Positions 44,127-53,340 of a stretch of DNA of 64,000 bases are shown one piece after another. A program made the translations under genes and the position numbers. The DNA lies in NCBI GenBank assembly GCA_023267975.1, contig JALNLA010000002.1, positions 165,053 to 229,052 on the forward strand, in the 5' to 3' direction. A model generated the notes under the pieces. It was not told where the DNA came from and did not search any database. It saw only the letters and a program-made list of their open reading frames with translations. Each line of letters begins with the position of its first letter. Within the stretch, counting starts at the first letter, position 1. The stretch is from Candidatus Terraquivivens ruidianensis. Lineage in GTDB: Archaea > Thermoproteota > Nitrososphaeria_A > Caldarchaeales > Wolframiiraptoraceae.

Positions 44127-45513
44127 TTAAAACCTTGACCTCTTCGACCACGTCGGAAAAGGTCTTCTTTAGGCGGGAAATCACGTTACCGTCGCTTGGT
44201 AACACTCTTGCCTTCACCACCATGTCCACATCGCCGTAAACTTCGTCGACACTGTCTACATCGTCCCACGTCATAAGTTCACCTATTATCTTAGATGCCG
44301 GGAATTGAGGTTTTAACTTAATCAGGATGTAAGCGTTCTCCGTTCCAAATATGCTGGAGACGTCTTCCATTTTGACTTGTATGCCGGCGTTTACCAAAAT
44401 ATCCCTTACCTCTGAGGGAAGGAGCTTTCTTCCTTTATTGCTCGAATTGGATGCGAGCATCTCTGTAATTCTTCTTGCCTCGTCACCCTTAACCCCATAT
44501 TTTGATAGGAGTCTCTCAATGATCTTATGGCTCAGGTATGGAGTCGCCTCAAATACGAGACTTCCGTTGAAATCGTATATCAGCTTTTTCTCAGGAACGT
44601 ATCCCCTCGGCATCTTAACAACCATTGACTGATGCACTCCCGCCCTAACGGTTCTCGCCTCTTTCGAAAGCGGATGGGAGAAGTAAGGCCTTATGCCTGT
44701 CAGCTTTGAAAATTTTTCATACAATTTAGAAATAGCATCACGTTTCACGCCGGTGCTAATATTGTAGATGTCTTCTAGTCCTGCGACAACCTCATAGAGG
44801 TCAGCTATTCCGTTTCTATCACCGATTCCAAGCACGCATACATGTGCTTCATCGGCACCCTCAGCTACCGCCTCGACCGTGTTGGCTGAGGCGTAGCCAT
44901 AGTCGTTGTGAAAGTGGCATGAGATTGGAGTCCTGCATCTTCGCTTTATGGTCGATATGAAATCTCTAGCTTGCTTTGGAGATAGCATGCCAGCAGTGTC
45001 CGGTACGCTAACCAAGCTAGCACCAGCATCGCCCATAGAGTCGATGAGCTTCTCAAGCCTCTCCATGCCAGCTTGGCCGTCAAAGTAAAATCTGCTTGCG
45101 TCCTCGACGGTCGCTCTGATGTATTTAAAGCCGAAAGATTTTGCAATCTCTACCGATTCCTCCATCCTTTGAACAGCCTCCTCGTAAGAGAGGCCGCCTA
45201 GCTTGTATTCTCTATGGATGTCCGTCGGCGCGAGGTAAAGGGCACAACCGTCGACGTCGTACTTACTCATGGCCTCTATATCCCTTTGGTAGGCCCTGCC
45301 GTGCATCACGACCTCTACGTCGTAGGGACTTAGCGCATCTATAATGTAAGCAACGTCCTCGTAGGTAGTCCTAGGCGGATAATCGACCGTTAGCTCTATT
45401 CTAGGGATACCTGTCTCCGCCAGCTGAACCGCTATCTGTCGGTTAACCTCGCGGCTGAAAATCCTATAAAGCTGCCCTTCACGTAGCGTCGAGTCAAGGA
45501 TGATGGGCTTCAT
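44116..45513 (-). CDS. Homocitrate synthase with C-terminal RAM/Lrp-type domain
   Basis: HMGL/DmpG-family aldolase: LDSTLREGQLY, HFHNDYGYASANTVEAV, and GIGDRNGIADL are the homocitrate/isopropylmalate synthase motifs. The last about 75 residues (AYILIKLKPQFPASKI, then DVDMVVKARVLPSD) form a RAM/AsnC-ligand domain as in Sulfolobus homocitrate synthase, where it senses lysine. First step of lysine synthesis by the alpha-aminoadipate route. A minus-strand TATA near 45552 supports the ATG at 45513 rather than TTG 45519. Confidence 0.85.
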   Translation of the reverse strand: MKPIILDSTLREGQLYRIFSREVNRQIAVQLAETGIPRIELTVDYPPRTTYEDVAYIIDALSPYDVEVVMHGRAYQRDIEAMSKYDVDGCALYLAPTDIHREYKLGGLSYEEAVQRMEESVEIAKSFGFKYIRATVEDASRFYFDGQAGMERLEKLIDSMGDAGASLVSVPDTAGMLSPKQARDFISTIKRRCRTPISCHFHNDYGYASANTVEAVAEGADEAHVCVLGIGDRNGIADLYEVVAGLEDIYNISTGVKRDAISKLYEKFSKLTGIRPYFSHPLSKEARTVRAGVHQSMVVKMPRGYVPEKKLIYDFNGSLVFEATPYLSHKIIERLLSKYGVKGDEARRITEMLASNSSNKGRKLLPSEVRDILVNAGIQVKMEDVSSIFGTENAYILIKLKPQFPASKIIGELMTWDDVDSVDEVYGDVDMVVKARVLPSDGNVISRLKKTFSDVVEEVKVLITD

Positions 45514-45665
45514 GGTCAACCCATGTGTTTATCGTCTACTATAATACGTATTTAAGCATAATGTTTACTTTTTTCGTAAAGAAAAATGGAGCTTTCGTCT
45601 ATCAACACGTAGACCTCCTGCGAAAAATTTTAAGAGAAGCCTCGGCTCCTTCCTTAACGCGAGAG

Positions 45666-46322
45666 CTAAACCTCGGCTAACACGGTGCAAGGAGCGCTAT
45701 CAATGCCCTCGACGAAGAGTGGCACGACGATTACCAACTTTGGACTATCGGTAAGCTTGGATAGGTCCATGTCTTCCACGATGAAAAAATCCCGGCCGCT
45801 CAGCAACGTTTTATGCGAAAGCCTACCGTCCTCCCTGTGGTCAACGGAAGATAGGGATATGGTATCTAACCCTAAGGCCCTGAGTTTCGGAAAGGTCTTG
45901 ACGATGTAGTTAGCCGCGCCGGAAGAGAGGCCCGGATTATGCATGCTGTATCTCTCAGGTTCCGGGGACCTAAACTTCTGGAAACCCGTCTTTATTAGAA
46001 GCATATCCGCCTCTGCGATCTTGTTTTTATACACCTCCAACTCTTCGGCCGTAATTAACTCTGAATCCTGCTTCGGCATGTTGAGCAGCAACGGTCTTCT
46101 GAACGTTAAGTTTTCTATTCCGTAATCTGCTATTGAGCGCCCAAAGGGGTCAAAGTGTCGTGGTGCGTCCACATGAGTTCCCAGATGGTTTAGCATTTCT
46201 ATTATGTAGCTGTTGCTACTGTCACCCTTGATTATCTGCCTTAGGGGCCTCAGCTTAAGGCTCGGACCTCCAGCATACACGGGCGTTGCCGTACTAAGCT
46301 TATGTGAGAGCAGGATGAGCAT
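45666..46322 (-). CDS. Cyclase/kynurenine-formamidase-like hydrolase
   Basis: A cyclase-family metalloenzyme with HLGTHVDAPRHF, DMLLIKTGFQKFRSPEP, and a late SSVDHREDG motif. Related enzymes hydrolyse N-formylkynurenine or cyclic amides; the true substrate is unknown. The long frame starts at 46418, but the family begins near LLSHKLSTATPVYAGGPS; ATG 46322 with a TATA centre near 46374 fits best. The promoter box is shared with the divergent F420-enzyme gene. Confidence 0.8.
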   Translation of the reverse strand: MLILLSHKLSTATPVYAGGPSLKLRPLRQIIKGDSSNSYIIEMLNHLGTHVDAPRHFDPFGRSIADYGIENLTFRRPLLLNMPKQDSELITAEELEVYKNKIAEADMLLIKTGFQKFRSPEPERYSMHNPGLSSGAANYIVKTFPKLRALGLDTISLSSVDHREDGRLSHKTLLSGRDFFIVEDMDLSKLTDSPKLVIVVPLFVEGIDSAPCTVLAEV

Positions 46323-46368
46323 GGCCAATTTAGCATGCGACAGGTAAAATATTAGTCGTTTGGTCAGG

Positions 46369-46380
46369 CTTATAAATAAG
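46369..46380 (+). promoter_or_regulatory. Shared near-palindromic TATA box
   Basis: CTTATAAATAAG is close to its own reverse complement (10 of 12 positions) and lies about 26 bases from predicted starts in both directions. It would serve the F420-dependent dehydrogenase gene (ATG 46417) and the cyclase gene (ATG 46322). A single TFB/TBP platform for two divergent genes would put them under the same control. Confidence 0.5.
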
Positions 46381-46416
46381 ACTAAATAGGCTTGACTCAC
46401 CTCTAGTGAAGGGAAC

Positions 46417-47451
46417 ATGAGGACGCTTAGACTGGGCTATTGGGCAGCGCAAGAGCAGTACGACCCGGTTCGGTTGTTAGACTTTGCTGTTAGGGCAGAG
46501 GTTGCGGGCTTTGACATCATAGCCACGAGCGACCACTTCCATCCATGGCGTGATACAGGCGGACAAGCAGGATTTCCGTGGGTTTGGCTTACGGCGGCGG
46601 CAGAGAGGACAAAAAGAGTTCAGGTCGGTACTGCGGTAACCACGCCTATGTTTAGATACCATCCAGCAATCGTAGCTCAGGCTTTCGCGACGATCGACCA
46701 CATGTATCCCGGCAGAGTATTCTTAACAGTCGGCACGGGTCATGCGATGAACGAGACACCACTGGGGTTCGAATGGCCAAGCTTCAACGAAAAGGTCGAG
46801 AGATTAGAGGAGGCCATTAAGATAATGTTGGAGCTTTGGAAGGGCGACTTCGTAAATTTTGAGGGGAAGTACTACAGGCTGAAAAATGCAAAGCTATACA
46901 CAAAGCCGAAGGCGAAGATACCGGTCTACGTGGCCTCGGCCTGCCCAAGGGTTGCGAAGATTGCCGGAAGGCTTTGTGACGGTATGCTGATAAATCCTAG
47001 GGGCCTCGAGAAGTACTACGAGATAGTTCAGGCCATGGAGAAGGCTGCCATAGAGGCTGGAAGAGATCCGTCGGCGCTCGTCAAGTCCATGGAGTTTAAG
47101 GTTTCATACGACGTTGACTATGAAAGGGCTTTAAACTCCGCACTCTTCTGGGCTTCGACGGCCATACCGAGGGAAAAGCGTGAAAAGATTTCTGACCCGA
47201 GGGAGCTGGAGGCTAGCGTCGGGCAGGAAGAGATAGAAAAGATCAAGAAATCATGGCTCATAACGACAGACCCGGACGACATATTCAAGGAACTTGCAGA
47301 GTTCCTTAAGCTGAGGCTTGACATAGTGTATATACACAGCGCCAGCCCGGACGAGGAAAAGTTCATCAGCATCCTTGGAAGGGACGTGCTGCCTTGGATG
47401 AGAGAATTTTATGAAATGTTGGACAAGCCTATAAGGAAAGTTGTTGAGTAG
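46417..47451 (+). CDS. F420-dependent glucose-6-phosphate dehydrogenase-like enzyme (LLM family)
   Basis: A luciferase-like flavin/F420 barrel: LRLGYWAAQEQYDP, SDHFHPWRDTGGQAGF, GTAVTTPMFRYHPAIVAQAF and TVGTGHAMNE strongly resemble mycobacterial FGD and relatives. It would oxidise glucose 6-phosphate or a similar sugar phosphate/alcohol with F420. It sits beside a SIS sugar-phosphate isomerase and Gnd, supporting the pentose phosphate reading. Activity is inferred from family only. Confidence 0.85.
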   Translation: MRTLRLGYWAAQEQYDPVRLLDFAVRAEVAGFDIIATSDHFHPWRDTGGQAGFPWVWLTAAAERTKRVQVGTAVTTPMFRYHPAIVAQAFATIDHMYPGRVFLTVGTGHAMNETPLGFEWPSFNEKVERLEEAIKIMLELWKGDFVNFEGKYYRLKNAKLYTKPKAKIPVYVASACPRVAKIAGRLCDGMLINPRGLEKYYEIVQAMEKAAIEAGRDPSALVKSMEFKVSYDVDYERALNSALFWASTAIPREKREKISDPRELEASVGQEEIEKIKKSWLITTDPDDIFKELAEFLKLRLDIVYIHSASPDEEKFISILGRDVLPWMREFYEMLDKPIRKVVE

Positions 47452-47458
47452 CCAGCGC

Positions 47459-48628
47459 TCATATCACCGAGTGGTACCAGCTGAGTATGTACTCAGGAAG
47501 CTTCAAGCCTCGTTCCTCAATACGGTTGACTAGGTATATGGGTAATGGGCTGAGTGCGAATGCAGCCTTAACATAGAAGTTACTGGGCTTACCAGGAATT
47601 CTCTCGCTCTTTATTACGTAGGACTCGTCGGATATTGATTGGAGCGTCGAGCCGGGCGTCCCGACTATCGCGGCTAACTTGCCGCCCAACCTCTTAAAGT
47701 TCTTACACCAGCTTACGACTATCTCAGTCTCACCGCTCCGAGAAATAGCTACTAGCACGTCGCCCGCCCTTGGAGCTGGTGTGCTTGACTCGCCGCCGAC
47801 GTATACGTGATCGCCTATCGCCCTCTTCACGTGCCCAACCCTCACGGCAGTCATCCTAGCAACCTCTTGGCCGCTACCGAGACCAGCGAAGAAGCAGGCT
47901 TTCCTCTCTTCCAGATTGTCTAACAAAAATTCAAAGAATTTCGATTTAATGACGTCATCTACCATGCTGCCTATCTCTACCGAAAGTGGACGGATATAAT
48001 CTTGAATCTTATCGGCTGGCTTATCGTCGTTCATGGCCTCTGCCATAGCATAAAGTAAGACCGTGCTGCATAAGATGAAGACGTCCTCCAATATACCGTA
48101 GGCTTGGAACTCCCTTGCCTCACCCTCAACCCGCTCGTTTCGCTCCCGTCCCTTAATCAAGAGTACGTTCCCGTACTTCTCACCGAGCTTCCCTATTGGC
48201 GAGTTAATATCCGACGTCATAACGTCTATGCTGAAGTTTTTAGAGTCTCCAGTCTTCTCCACATAGAGGGCCATGTTCTGAGCATCGATGAGGGGCATAA
48301 GGGATTTACCGCTACCGCTGTTAATCAGCAGGCTTACGTGGCCGTATCTATGCTTCAGGATGGGTGCCGCCTCGGAGATATCTCTGCCTGGGAATCCCAA
48401 GTCGCTCCTGTCCACGATTATCTTACCCTTCCTCATCTTGGCCATCTCGCTACAGACTATGCTGAGTGCACCCTTAGACCTCCCTTCGGCTGACGGGATT
48501 ATCACACCGCTCTTCACTAGGCTATAATAGAAATTCTCTTGCTGCGTTGCATTAACGAGCTTTACGTTCTGAAATATTTTATTGATGTAACCTAAACTAC
48601 TGACAGTCTCGGACATCTTTCTCGACAT
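47459..48628 (-). CDS. Double-SIS sugar-phosphate isomerase-like protein
   Basis: Two SIS domains are visible. The first (about 50-180) has SLLINSGSGKSLMPLIDA and VMTSDINSPIGKLGE. The second (about 240-385) has ACFFAGLGSGQEVARMTAVR, DVLVAISRSGETEIVVSWCK and IVGTPGSTLQSISD, like 6-phospho-3-hexuloisomerase. It may isomerise a ketose/aldose phosphate, or sense one. Divergent from gnd and convergent with the F420-enzyme gene. An ATG just inside could be the start (residue 5). Confidence 0.8.
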   Translation of the reverse strand: MSRKMSETVSSLGYINKIFQNVKLVNATQQENFYYSLVKSGVIIPSAEGRSKGALSIVCSEMAKMRKGKIIVDRSDLGFPGRDISEAAPILKHRYGHVSLLINSGSGKSLMPLIDAQNMALYVEKTGDSKNFSIDVMTSDINSPIGKLGEKYGNVLLIKGRERNERVEGEAREFQAYGILEDVFILCSTVLLYAMAEAMNDDKPADKIQDYIRPLSVEIGSMVDDVIKSKFFEFLLDNLEERKACFFAGLGSGQEVARMTAVRVGHVKRAIGDHVYVGGESSTPAPRAGDVLVAISRSGETEIVVSWCKNFKRLGGKLAAIVGTPGSTLQSISDESYVIKSERIPGKPSNFYVKAAFALSPLPIYLVNRIEERGLKLPEYILSWYHSVI

Positions 48629-48705
48629 CCATAAAAAAAAGCCAGAATTATAGTTTTATGTCCTTATACATCCGGCATATGATAAGTTTTTTATTAACTT
48701 GATAA

Positions 48706-50130
48706 ATGGGTACAGCTATGCAGAAGTCAGACGTGGGGCTCATAGGGCTTGCGACGATGGGCGCTAACCTTGCCCTCAACATAGAGAGCAAAGGGTTCAC
48801 TGTGTCGGTTTACAACAGGACGGCCGATAGGACCAAATCCTTCGTGGAGCAGAGGGCGAAGGGAAAGAAAATCCATGCATACTTCTCTATAGAAGACTTC
48901 GTAAAGTCCCTCGACAAGCCTCGCAGGATAATACTTATGGTGAAGGCTGGCGATGCTGTCGACGAGTTTGCTAACCAACTTACGACGTGGCTCGAGCCAA
49001 GTGACGTGATAGTTGACGGTGGTAACTCGTACTTTAAGGATACGGAGAGAAGGGTAAAGAGACTAGGAGAGCGCGGCATATACTTCATGGGCGTTGGGAT
49101 AAGTGGTGGTGAAGAGGGCGCGTTGAAAGGGCCTTGCATAATGGCTGGTGGCCCGTTGGAGGCGAACGAATACATGAAGCCGGTATTCGTAAAGATTGCC
49201 GCAAAGGTTGAGGGCGAGGCGTGCTACGGTTACATGGGTCCTGGCGGCGCCGGTCATTTTGTTAAGATGGTCCACAACGGTATCGAATACGCGATAATGC
49301 AGGCCATAGCTGAGGTATACGATGCTTTCAAGACGTTGCTTAGGTTGGATGCCGCTACCCTTTCGAAAATATTTGCCAAATGGAATGCTGAGGAGCTAGA
49401 CTCCTTTCTCTTAGAAATAACCTCGGAGGTTTTGGCGAGGGTGGACGAGGAAGCTGGAAGACCGCTCGTCGAGCTTATACTGGATAAAGCAGGTCAAAAG
49501 GGTACCGGAAAATGGGCATCACAGACAGCGATGGATTTAGGCGTACCAACGCCTACGATAGATGCCGCGGTCTCTGCGAGAAACGTATCCGCATTAAAGG
49601 AAGAGAGGGGCATTGCATCGAAGGTCATAAAATGCTCGACAGAAGCACAACGTGTGGACGAACCGTTCTTGACGAGCATAGCGAAGTCATCTCTATACTG
49701 CACGATGCTCACGGCATTCGCTCAAGGGATGGCCCTTGTATCTGCAGCCTCAAGGGAATTCGGCTATGCTACAAGCCTCGAGGAGGTTGCTCGAATATGG
49801 AGGGGCGGATGCATTATAAGGGCGAGGCTACTCAACATGATAAGAGATGTTTACTCCAGAAAACCAAGTTTAACGAATCCCATACTCGATGAAGCTTATG
49901 CTAAAGAGTTATGTGATAGGCATAGAGATTGGAGGTCTTTCGTGAGCACGGTCAAATTGCATGGCATACCATGCCCAGCCATAGCCTCTGCCTTGGACTA
50001 CTTCGACAGCTTCAGACGTGAGCGGCTACCCGCAAACCTCATACAGGCCTTAAGGGACCGCTTCGGTGCGCACGGGTATGAAAGGGTTGACAAACCGGGG
50101 GTCTTCCACACAGAATGGAGTAAACGTTAG
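48706..50130 (+). CDS. gnd: 6-phosphogluconate dehydrogenase, decarboxylating (long type)
   Basis: Oxidises 6-phosphogluconate to ribulose 5-phosphate and CO2. N-terminal Rossmann GLATMGANLALNIESKGFTV with NRT (NADP-type) is followed by the catalytic GISGGEEGALKGPCIMAGG and HFVKMVHNGIEY. The C-terminal helical domain includes GTGKWASQTAMDLGVPTPTI. At 474 residues this is the bacterial/eukaryotic dimeric form, rare in archaea, possibly transferred. The 6-phosphogluconolactonase is not in the window. Confidence 0.93.
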   Translation: MGTAMQKSDVGLIGLATMGANLALNIESKGFTVSVYNRTADRTKSFVEQRAKGKKIHAYFSIEDFVKSLDKPRRIILMVKAGDAVDEFANQLTTWLEPSDVIVDGGNSYFKDTERRVKRLGERGIYFMGVGISGGEEGALKGPCIMAGGPLEANEYMKPVFVKIAAKVEGEACYGYMGPGGAGHFVKMVHNGIEYAIMQAIAEVYDAFKTLLRLDAATLSKIFAKWNAEELDSFLLEITSEVLARVDEEAGRPLVELILDKAGQKGTGKWASQTAMDLGVPTPTIDAAVSARNVSALKEERGIASKVIKCSTEAQRVDEPFLTSIAKSSLYCTMLTAFAQGMALVSAASREFGYATSLEEVARIWRGGCIIRARLLNMIRDVYSRKPSLTNPILDEAYAKELCDRHRDWRSFVSTVKLHGIPCPAIASALDYFDSFRRERLPANLIQALRDRFGAHGYERVDKPGVFHTEWSKR

Positions 50131-50177
50131 TTTAGCATAAGGCGAATTTTTCGGCGAGCCCAAAGTAATGTGACCGC

Positions 50178-50738
50178 TTAGCGTCTCAACATATACGTCT
50201 TTATGAAAGAATGTGCCTCTTTGAGATTCATGACGCGCTTTATCCTCTCACTCTCCTTCACCGACCTATTCCATGGCCTGTCGTACAATGCCACGTACTT
50301 CCCTGCTGACGCAATCTCTTCGGCGTTCACTGGCGAATCGTCTATGTAAAAGTCATAACCAAGCTCTGACTTCTTGCTCCTAATGTTGACGAACACCACG
50401 TTATTGTCGCTTAGCTCGTGCTTACGTAACCATTTAAGAACGTACGCTTTAGTGTTCTTCGGTCTTGAGGTAACTATATCGACTTCGCCCAACTCCTTAA
50501 GCAAAGCAACCTTATTGAGAAGGTCGGGTTCTGTCGGCGGTATTGACTGCCAATTTTTCCAAGTTTTGTAAAATATTCTGTGGAATTCATTCGAGGTAAT
50601 TCCCAAACCTTTCCAAAAATCCCAGCACTTCACGTCCTCAAGCTTAAGCGAGTCGTTTCTCGATTCATTCCATATCTTTAACCATACGGATATGCTGTTG
50701 GCTAAAACGCCATCGAGGTCGAGTGCTATCTTCAACAT
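50178..50738 (-). CDS. HAD-type 5'-nucleotidase-like phosphatase
   Basis: HAD motifs: DLDGVLANSISVW (nucleophile Asp), VTSRPKNTKAYVLKWLR (motif II), YDFYIDDSPVNAEEI (motif IV). The fold and size (186) fit deoxyribonucleotidase NT5C-like proteins or phosphatases of sugar phosphates. It is the nearest gene to gnd but on the opposite strand; no operon link is obvious. Confidence 0.78.
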   Translation of the reverse strand: MLKIALDLDGVLANSISVWLKIWNESRNDSLKLEDVKCWDFWKGLGITSNEFHRIFYKTWKNWQSIPPTEPDLLNKVALLKELGEVDIVTSRPKNTKAYVLKWLRKHELSDNNVVFVNIRSKKSELGYDFYIDDSPVNAEEIASAGKYVALYDRPWNRSVKESERIKRVMNLKEAHSFIKTYMLRR

Positions 50739-50769
50739 TATCAGAGCACGAAGGGGACTGTATTAAACC

Positions 50770-51222
50770 TTAAGCTCGGAACCCTTCGGCTATCCTCTTA
50801 ACCTCTCTCAGAACTTCATCGCCATAGCCGTGTTGTTTCAAACCTTTCTGCATTATCGCCAGATATTCTGCCGACGGCTTGACGAAGCGTCTCGGATTGG
50901 TAGCAACATAAGTCACGGCCTCGACTTCACCACCCTCCGTCCTCACGACCACTTTCCTCCTGAGGTAAGTGTTCGGAACGCCCTCGCACTCGTCCAGCTT
51001 CTTCAGTTGCTCCTCGTCCAGTAGATAGATCACACCGTAAACCTTCGAGCCACTTTCTTCCCTTATATCCGCCGCACCGCCTCTCCAACGCCTCGAGAAT
51101 ACGCCGAAGTTCAACCTGTAGCCCTCCAGTATGCTCCTCTTGCAATCCTTCCACTCACCAACCCGCTTTTTCATCAATTCCTTGTCGAGATTGGCACCGT
51201 AAGCAAAGTACCAAATAACCAT
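50770..51222 (-). CDS. Gamma-glutamylcyclotransferase-like protein
   Basis: AIG2/GGCT-fold: WYFAYGANLDKELMKKRVGEW at the start, and EEQLKKLDECEGVPNTYLRRKV with the family Glu in the binding pocket. Members form 5-oxoproline from gamma-glutamyl peptides or gamma-glutamylamines. At 150 residues it has the usual length. The role in this organism is unknown. Confidence 0.82.
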   Translation of the reverse strand: MVIWYFAYGANLDKELMKKRVGEWKDCKRSILEGYRLNFGVFSRRWRGGAADIREESGSKVYGVIYLLDEEQLKKLDECEGVPNTYLRRKVVVRTEGGEVEAVTYVATNPRRFVKPSAEYLAIMQKGLKQHGYGDEVLREVKRIAEGFRA

Positions 51223-51258
51223 TCCAAATTTTACGTTTAGTGTAGATGTTTAAAAGGT

Positions 51259-51744
51259 TTATAGGTGGACTATCCTCGCCTTAACGGTATCTTTAACCTC
51301 CAATATCCCGTAAGATGCATAAGGAGCAGGCCAGGCACCGGTCGCGCTGCCCGGGTTGAAGTATAGGATGTTATCACGTACCTCCTTTTTTGCTCTATGG
51401 GTGTGACCATATACTATAACGTTAACGTTACTAAACCTTTCTCTTATCCTACTCTCGATTCTTAAAGGTGGTCCGCCCTCGACAGGATGACAAATTCCTA
51501 CGAGAAAACCGCCCACTTCGAGCATCTCCGTCTCCGGGAGCAGAACCTTTACTTCTTGTGAATCCATGTTGCCACGAACGCCCTTAAAGTTCCCGCAAGC
51601 CCTTAACTCATTAACAAGACCCACTTCGGTGAAGTCTCCGGCATGAATTATCCAGTCCGTGTCGCTAAGCTCGTCTAAGATTTTAGTAGGTAAGGAGTCC
51701 AAACTAGACGTATGAGAATCCGAGAGAACGACGACCTTAGTCAT
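51259..51744 (-). CDS. MJ0936/YfcE-type metallophosphoesterase
   Basis: Small calcineurin-like phosphodiesterase: VVVLSDSHTSSLDS, IIHAGDFTE, VRGNMDSQEV, VGICHPVE and VYGHTHRAKKEV complete the metal ligands. Usually a phosphodiesterase with no clear substrate in vivo. A TTG precedes the ATG by one codon; ATG 51744 is taken as the start. Confidence 0.88.
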   Translation of the reverse strand: MTKVVVLSDSHTSSLDSLPTKILDELSDTDWIIHAGDFTEVGLVNELRACGNFKGVRGNMDSQEVKVLLPETEMLEVGGFLVGICHPVEGGPPLRIESRIRERFSNVNVIVYGHTHRAKKEVRDNILYFNPGSATGAWPAPYASYGILEVKDTVKARIVHL

Positions 51745-51788
51745 CAATAGCCTAGCCCTATAGTTTTGCTTAAAAAAGTTAACGGCAC

Positions 51789-52637
51789 CTACACATCGAC
51801 CGATGCTGGATACGAACCTAAAACTTTTAGGAACACCGTCTTATCCTTTAGTGCCATCAAGCAGTCCCTTACTAAGTCGTCCGATATGTGTCCCTCGAAG
51901 TCCACGTAGAAGTTGTACTCCCAAGGCGTCTTTTTCGTCGGCCTCGACACTAGCATTGTTAGGTTAATTTCCCTTCTTGCAAAATCCTCAAGGGCCATGT
52001 AGAGTGCACCGGGTATGTGCTTCGTCGTGAAAATTATCGACGTCTTATCCTTACCTGTCCTCGTAGCCTGCTCCTTGCCGATTACCAAGAACCTCGTGTA
52101 GTTTACAGCAAAATCCTCTATGCCTCTTCGGAGAACATTCAACCCATATATCTCAGCAGCCAGCTCGCTTGCGATGGCGGCAGCATCCTTGACGTTTGAT
52201 TCCTTTAGCATCTTCACGCTTCCGGCCGTGTCGTAGTACGGTACGGTCTCCCAGCCCATGGCCTTGATGTACGTTCTGCACTGCGCAAGTGCTTGTGGAT
52301 GCGAGTAAACACGTTTTATATCAGAAATTTTAGTACCTGCGTTGGCTATCAAGCAGTGGACTATCCTCAGCTTCACCTCACCCGCGACGTGCAGGCTTGT
52401 CTCGAGGAGCATGTCGTAAGTCTCGTTCACGCTACCCTCTAACGAATTCTCGAAAGGGACTACCCCATACTTAGCCTCAGAAGCCTCGACAACCTCGAAT
52501 ACATCGGCTATTGTCTTCTGGGTTAAGGCATTAATCGGCCCAAAGAACTTCAAGGCGGCTATGTGGCTGTAGGCGCCAAGCTCACCCTGAAAGGCAACGG
52601 CTACCCCTCCGCCGCTCATACCAAATTCCCAAGGCAA
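51789..52637 (-). CDS. pheA: Prephenate dehydratase
   Basis: Makes phenylpyruvate from prephenate for Phe synthesis. The catalytic half runs from VAFQGELGAYSHIAALKFFG through YGVVPFENSLEGSVNETYD and a SHPQALAQC motif. The ACT regulatory domain (IIFTTKHIPGALYMALEDF, then RPTKKTPWEYNFYVDFEGH) senses Phe. The frame starts with a TTG; the ATG seven codons later (52619) is an alternative start. It follows the QueT-like gene by 5 bases. Confidence 0.93.
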   Translation of the reverse strand: MPWEFGMSGGGVAVAFQGELGAYSHIAALKFFGPINALTQKTIADVFEVVEASEAKYGVVPFENSLEGSVNETYDMLLETSLHVAGEVKLRIVHCLIANAGTKISDIKRVYSHPQALAQCRTYIKAMGWETVPYYDTAGSVKMLKESNVKDAAAIASELAAEIYGLNVLRRGIEDFAVNYTRFLVIGKEQATRTGKDKTSIIFTTKHIPGALYMALEDFARREINLTMLVSRPTKKTPWEYNFYVDFEGHISDDLVRDCLMALKDKTVFLKVLGSYPASVDV

Positions 52638-52642
52638 CGTCC

Positions 52643-53218
52643 TTACTTATCCGTTATGTATAAAGCCTTGCGGACAGCCTCCTCCAGCGTAAAGCCCATG
52701 ATGTTTATCGCTATCACGGAACCTATGGCTACGCCCAAGATAACGGCGAGCGGGCCGGGTAAATCCAAACCAAAAATATTGTAGGAGCTCGGCATGCCTA
52801 CCAAAACCCAGAGATAGCCCCCCACTATCAGGGTGATGGTAGCCGTTTGGATAAGGGTTGCGGCAAACCTTCTCTTTACGCCACTACGCCTTCCTATCAA
52901 CCATGCAAGATAGCAAGCCAAGAAATTGGCCAAGGCACCACCAGTCACGTCTATTATAGATGCGCCGCCGAAGAGTATTAGGCCGCCAGCGTAGTTAGCA
53001 ACGGCACAGCCTATAGAGAGGCCATAGGCTGCGGGCATGCCAAGTATTATGGAAAGCGGGAGAAGAGCATCGGCAACCCTTATCTGGAACGGTAGGAAGC
53101 TGAGGGGCGCAAGTGTCACCACCAAGACCGCGTAAAGCGACGCTAGAACGGACGAAACGGCCAAAGACTTTGTCCTACCCTCCAAATGCAAAATCACCCC
53201 TTTATTCGTACCAGCCAA
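52643..53218 (-). CDS. QueT-like ECF S component
   Basis: A membrane protein with about five to six helices and the QueT/PF06177-like motif PFQIRVADALLPLSIILGMP then GLSIGCAVANYAGGLILFGG. QueT members carry queuosine precursors; archaea need related 7-deazaguanines for archaeosine. No ATPase or T gene adjoins it, so it may share the ECF module at 35244-37425. The start is uncertain (TTG at 53218, other candidates downstream). Cotranscribed with pheA by spacing. Confidence 0.75.
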   Translation of the reverse strand: MAGTNKGVILHLEGRTKSLAVSSVLASLYAVLVVTLAPLSFLPFQIRVADALLPLSIILGMPAAYGLSIGCAVANYAGGLILFGGASIIDVTGGALANFLACYLAWLIGRRSGVKRRFAATLIQTATITLIVGGYLWVLVGMPSSYNIFGLDLPGPLAVILGVAIGSVIAINIMGFTLEEAVRKALYITDK

Positions 53219-53340
53219 CTAAGCAGGATACGTCGGGAACGCCAACCGGCTTGGACTTTTAACGATAAAGTAACTTAAATGCATATCGCCATCGATTTAA
53301 GAAAACAGATTAATAGAAGTGGTGTTCTGCCCCGTAGGTA

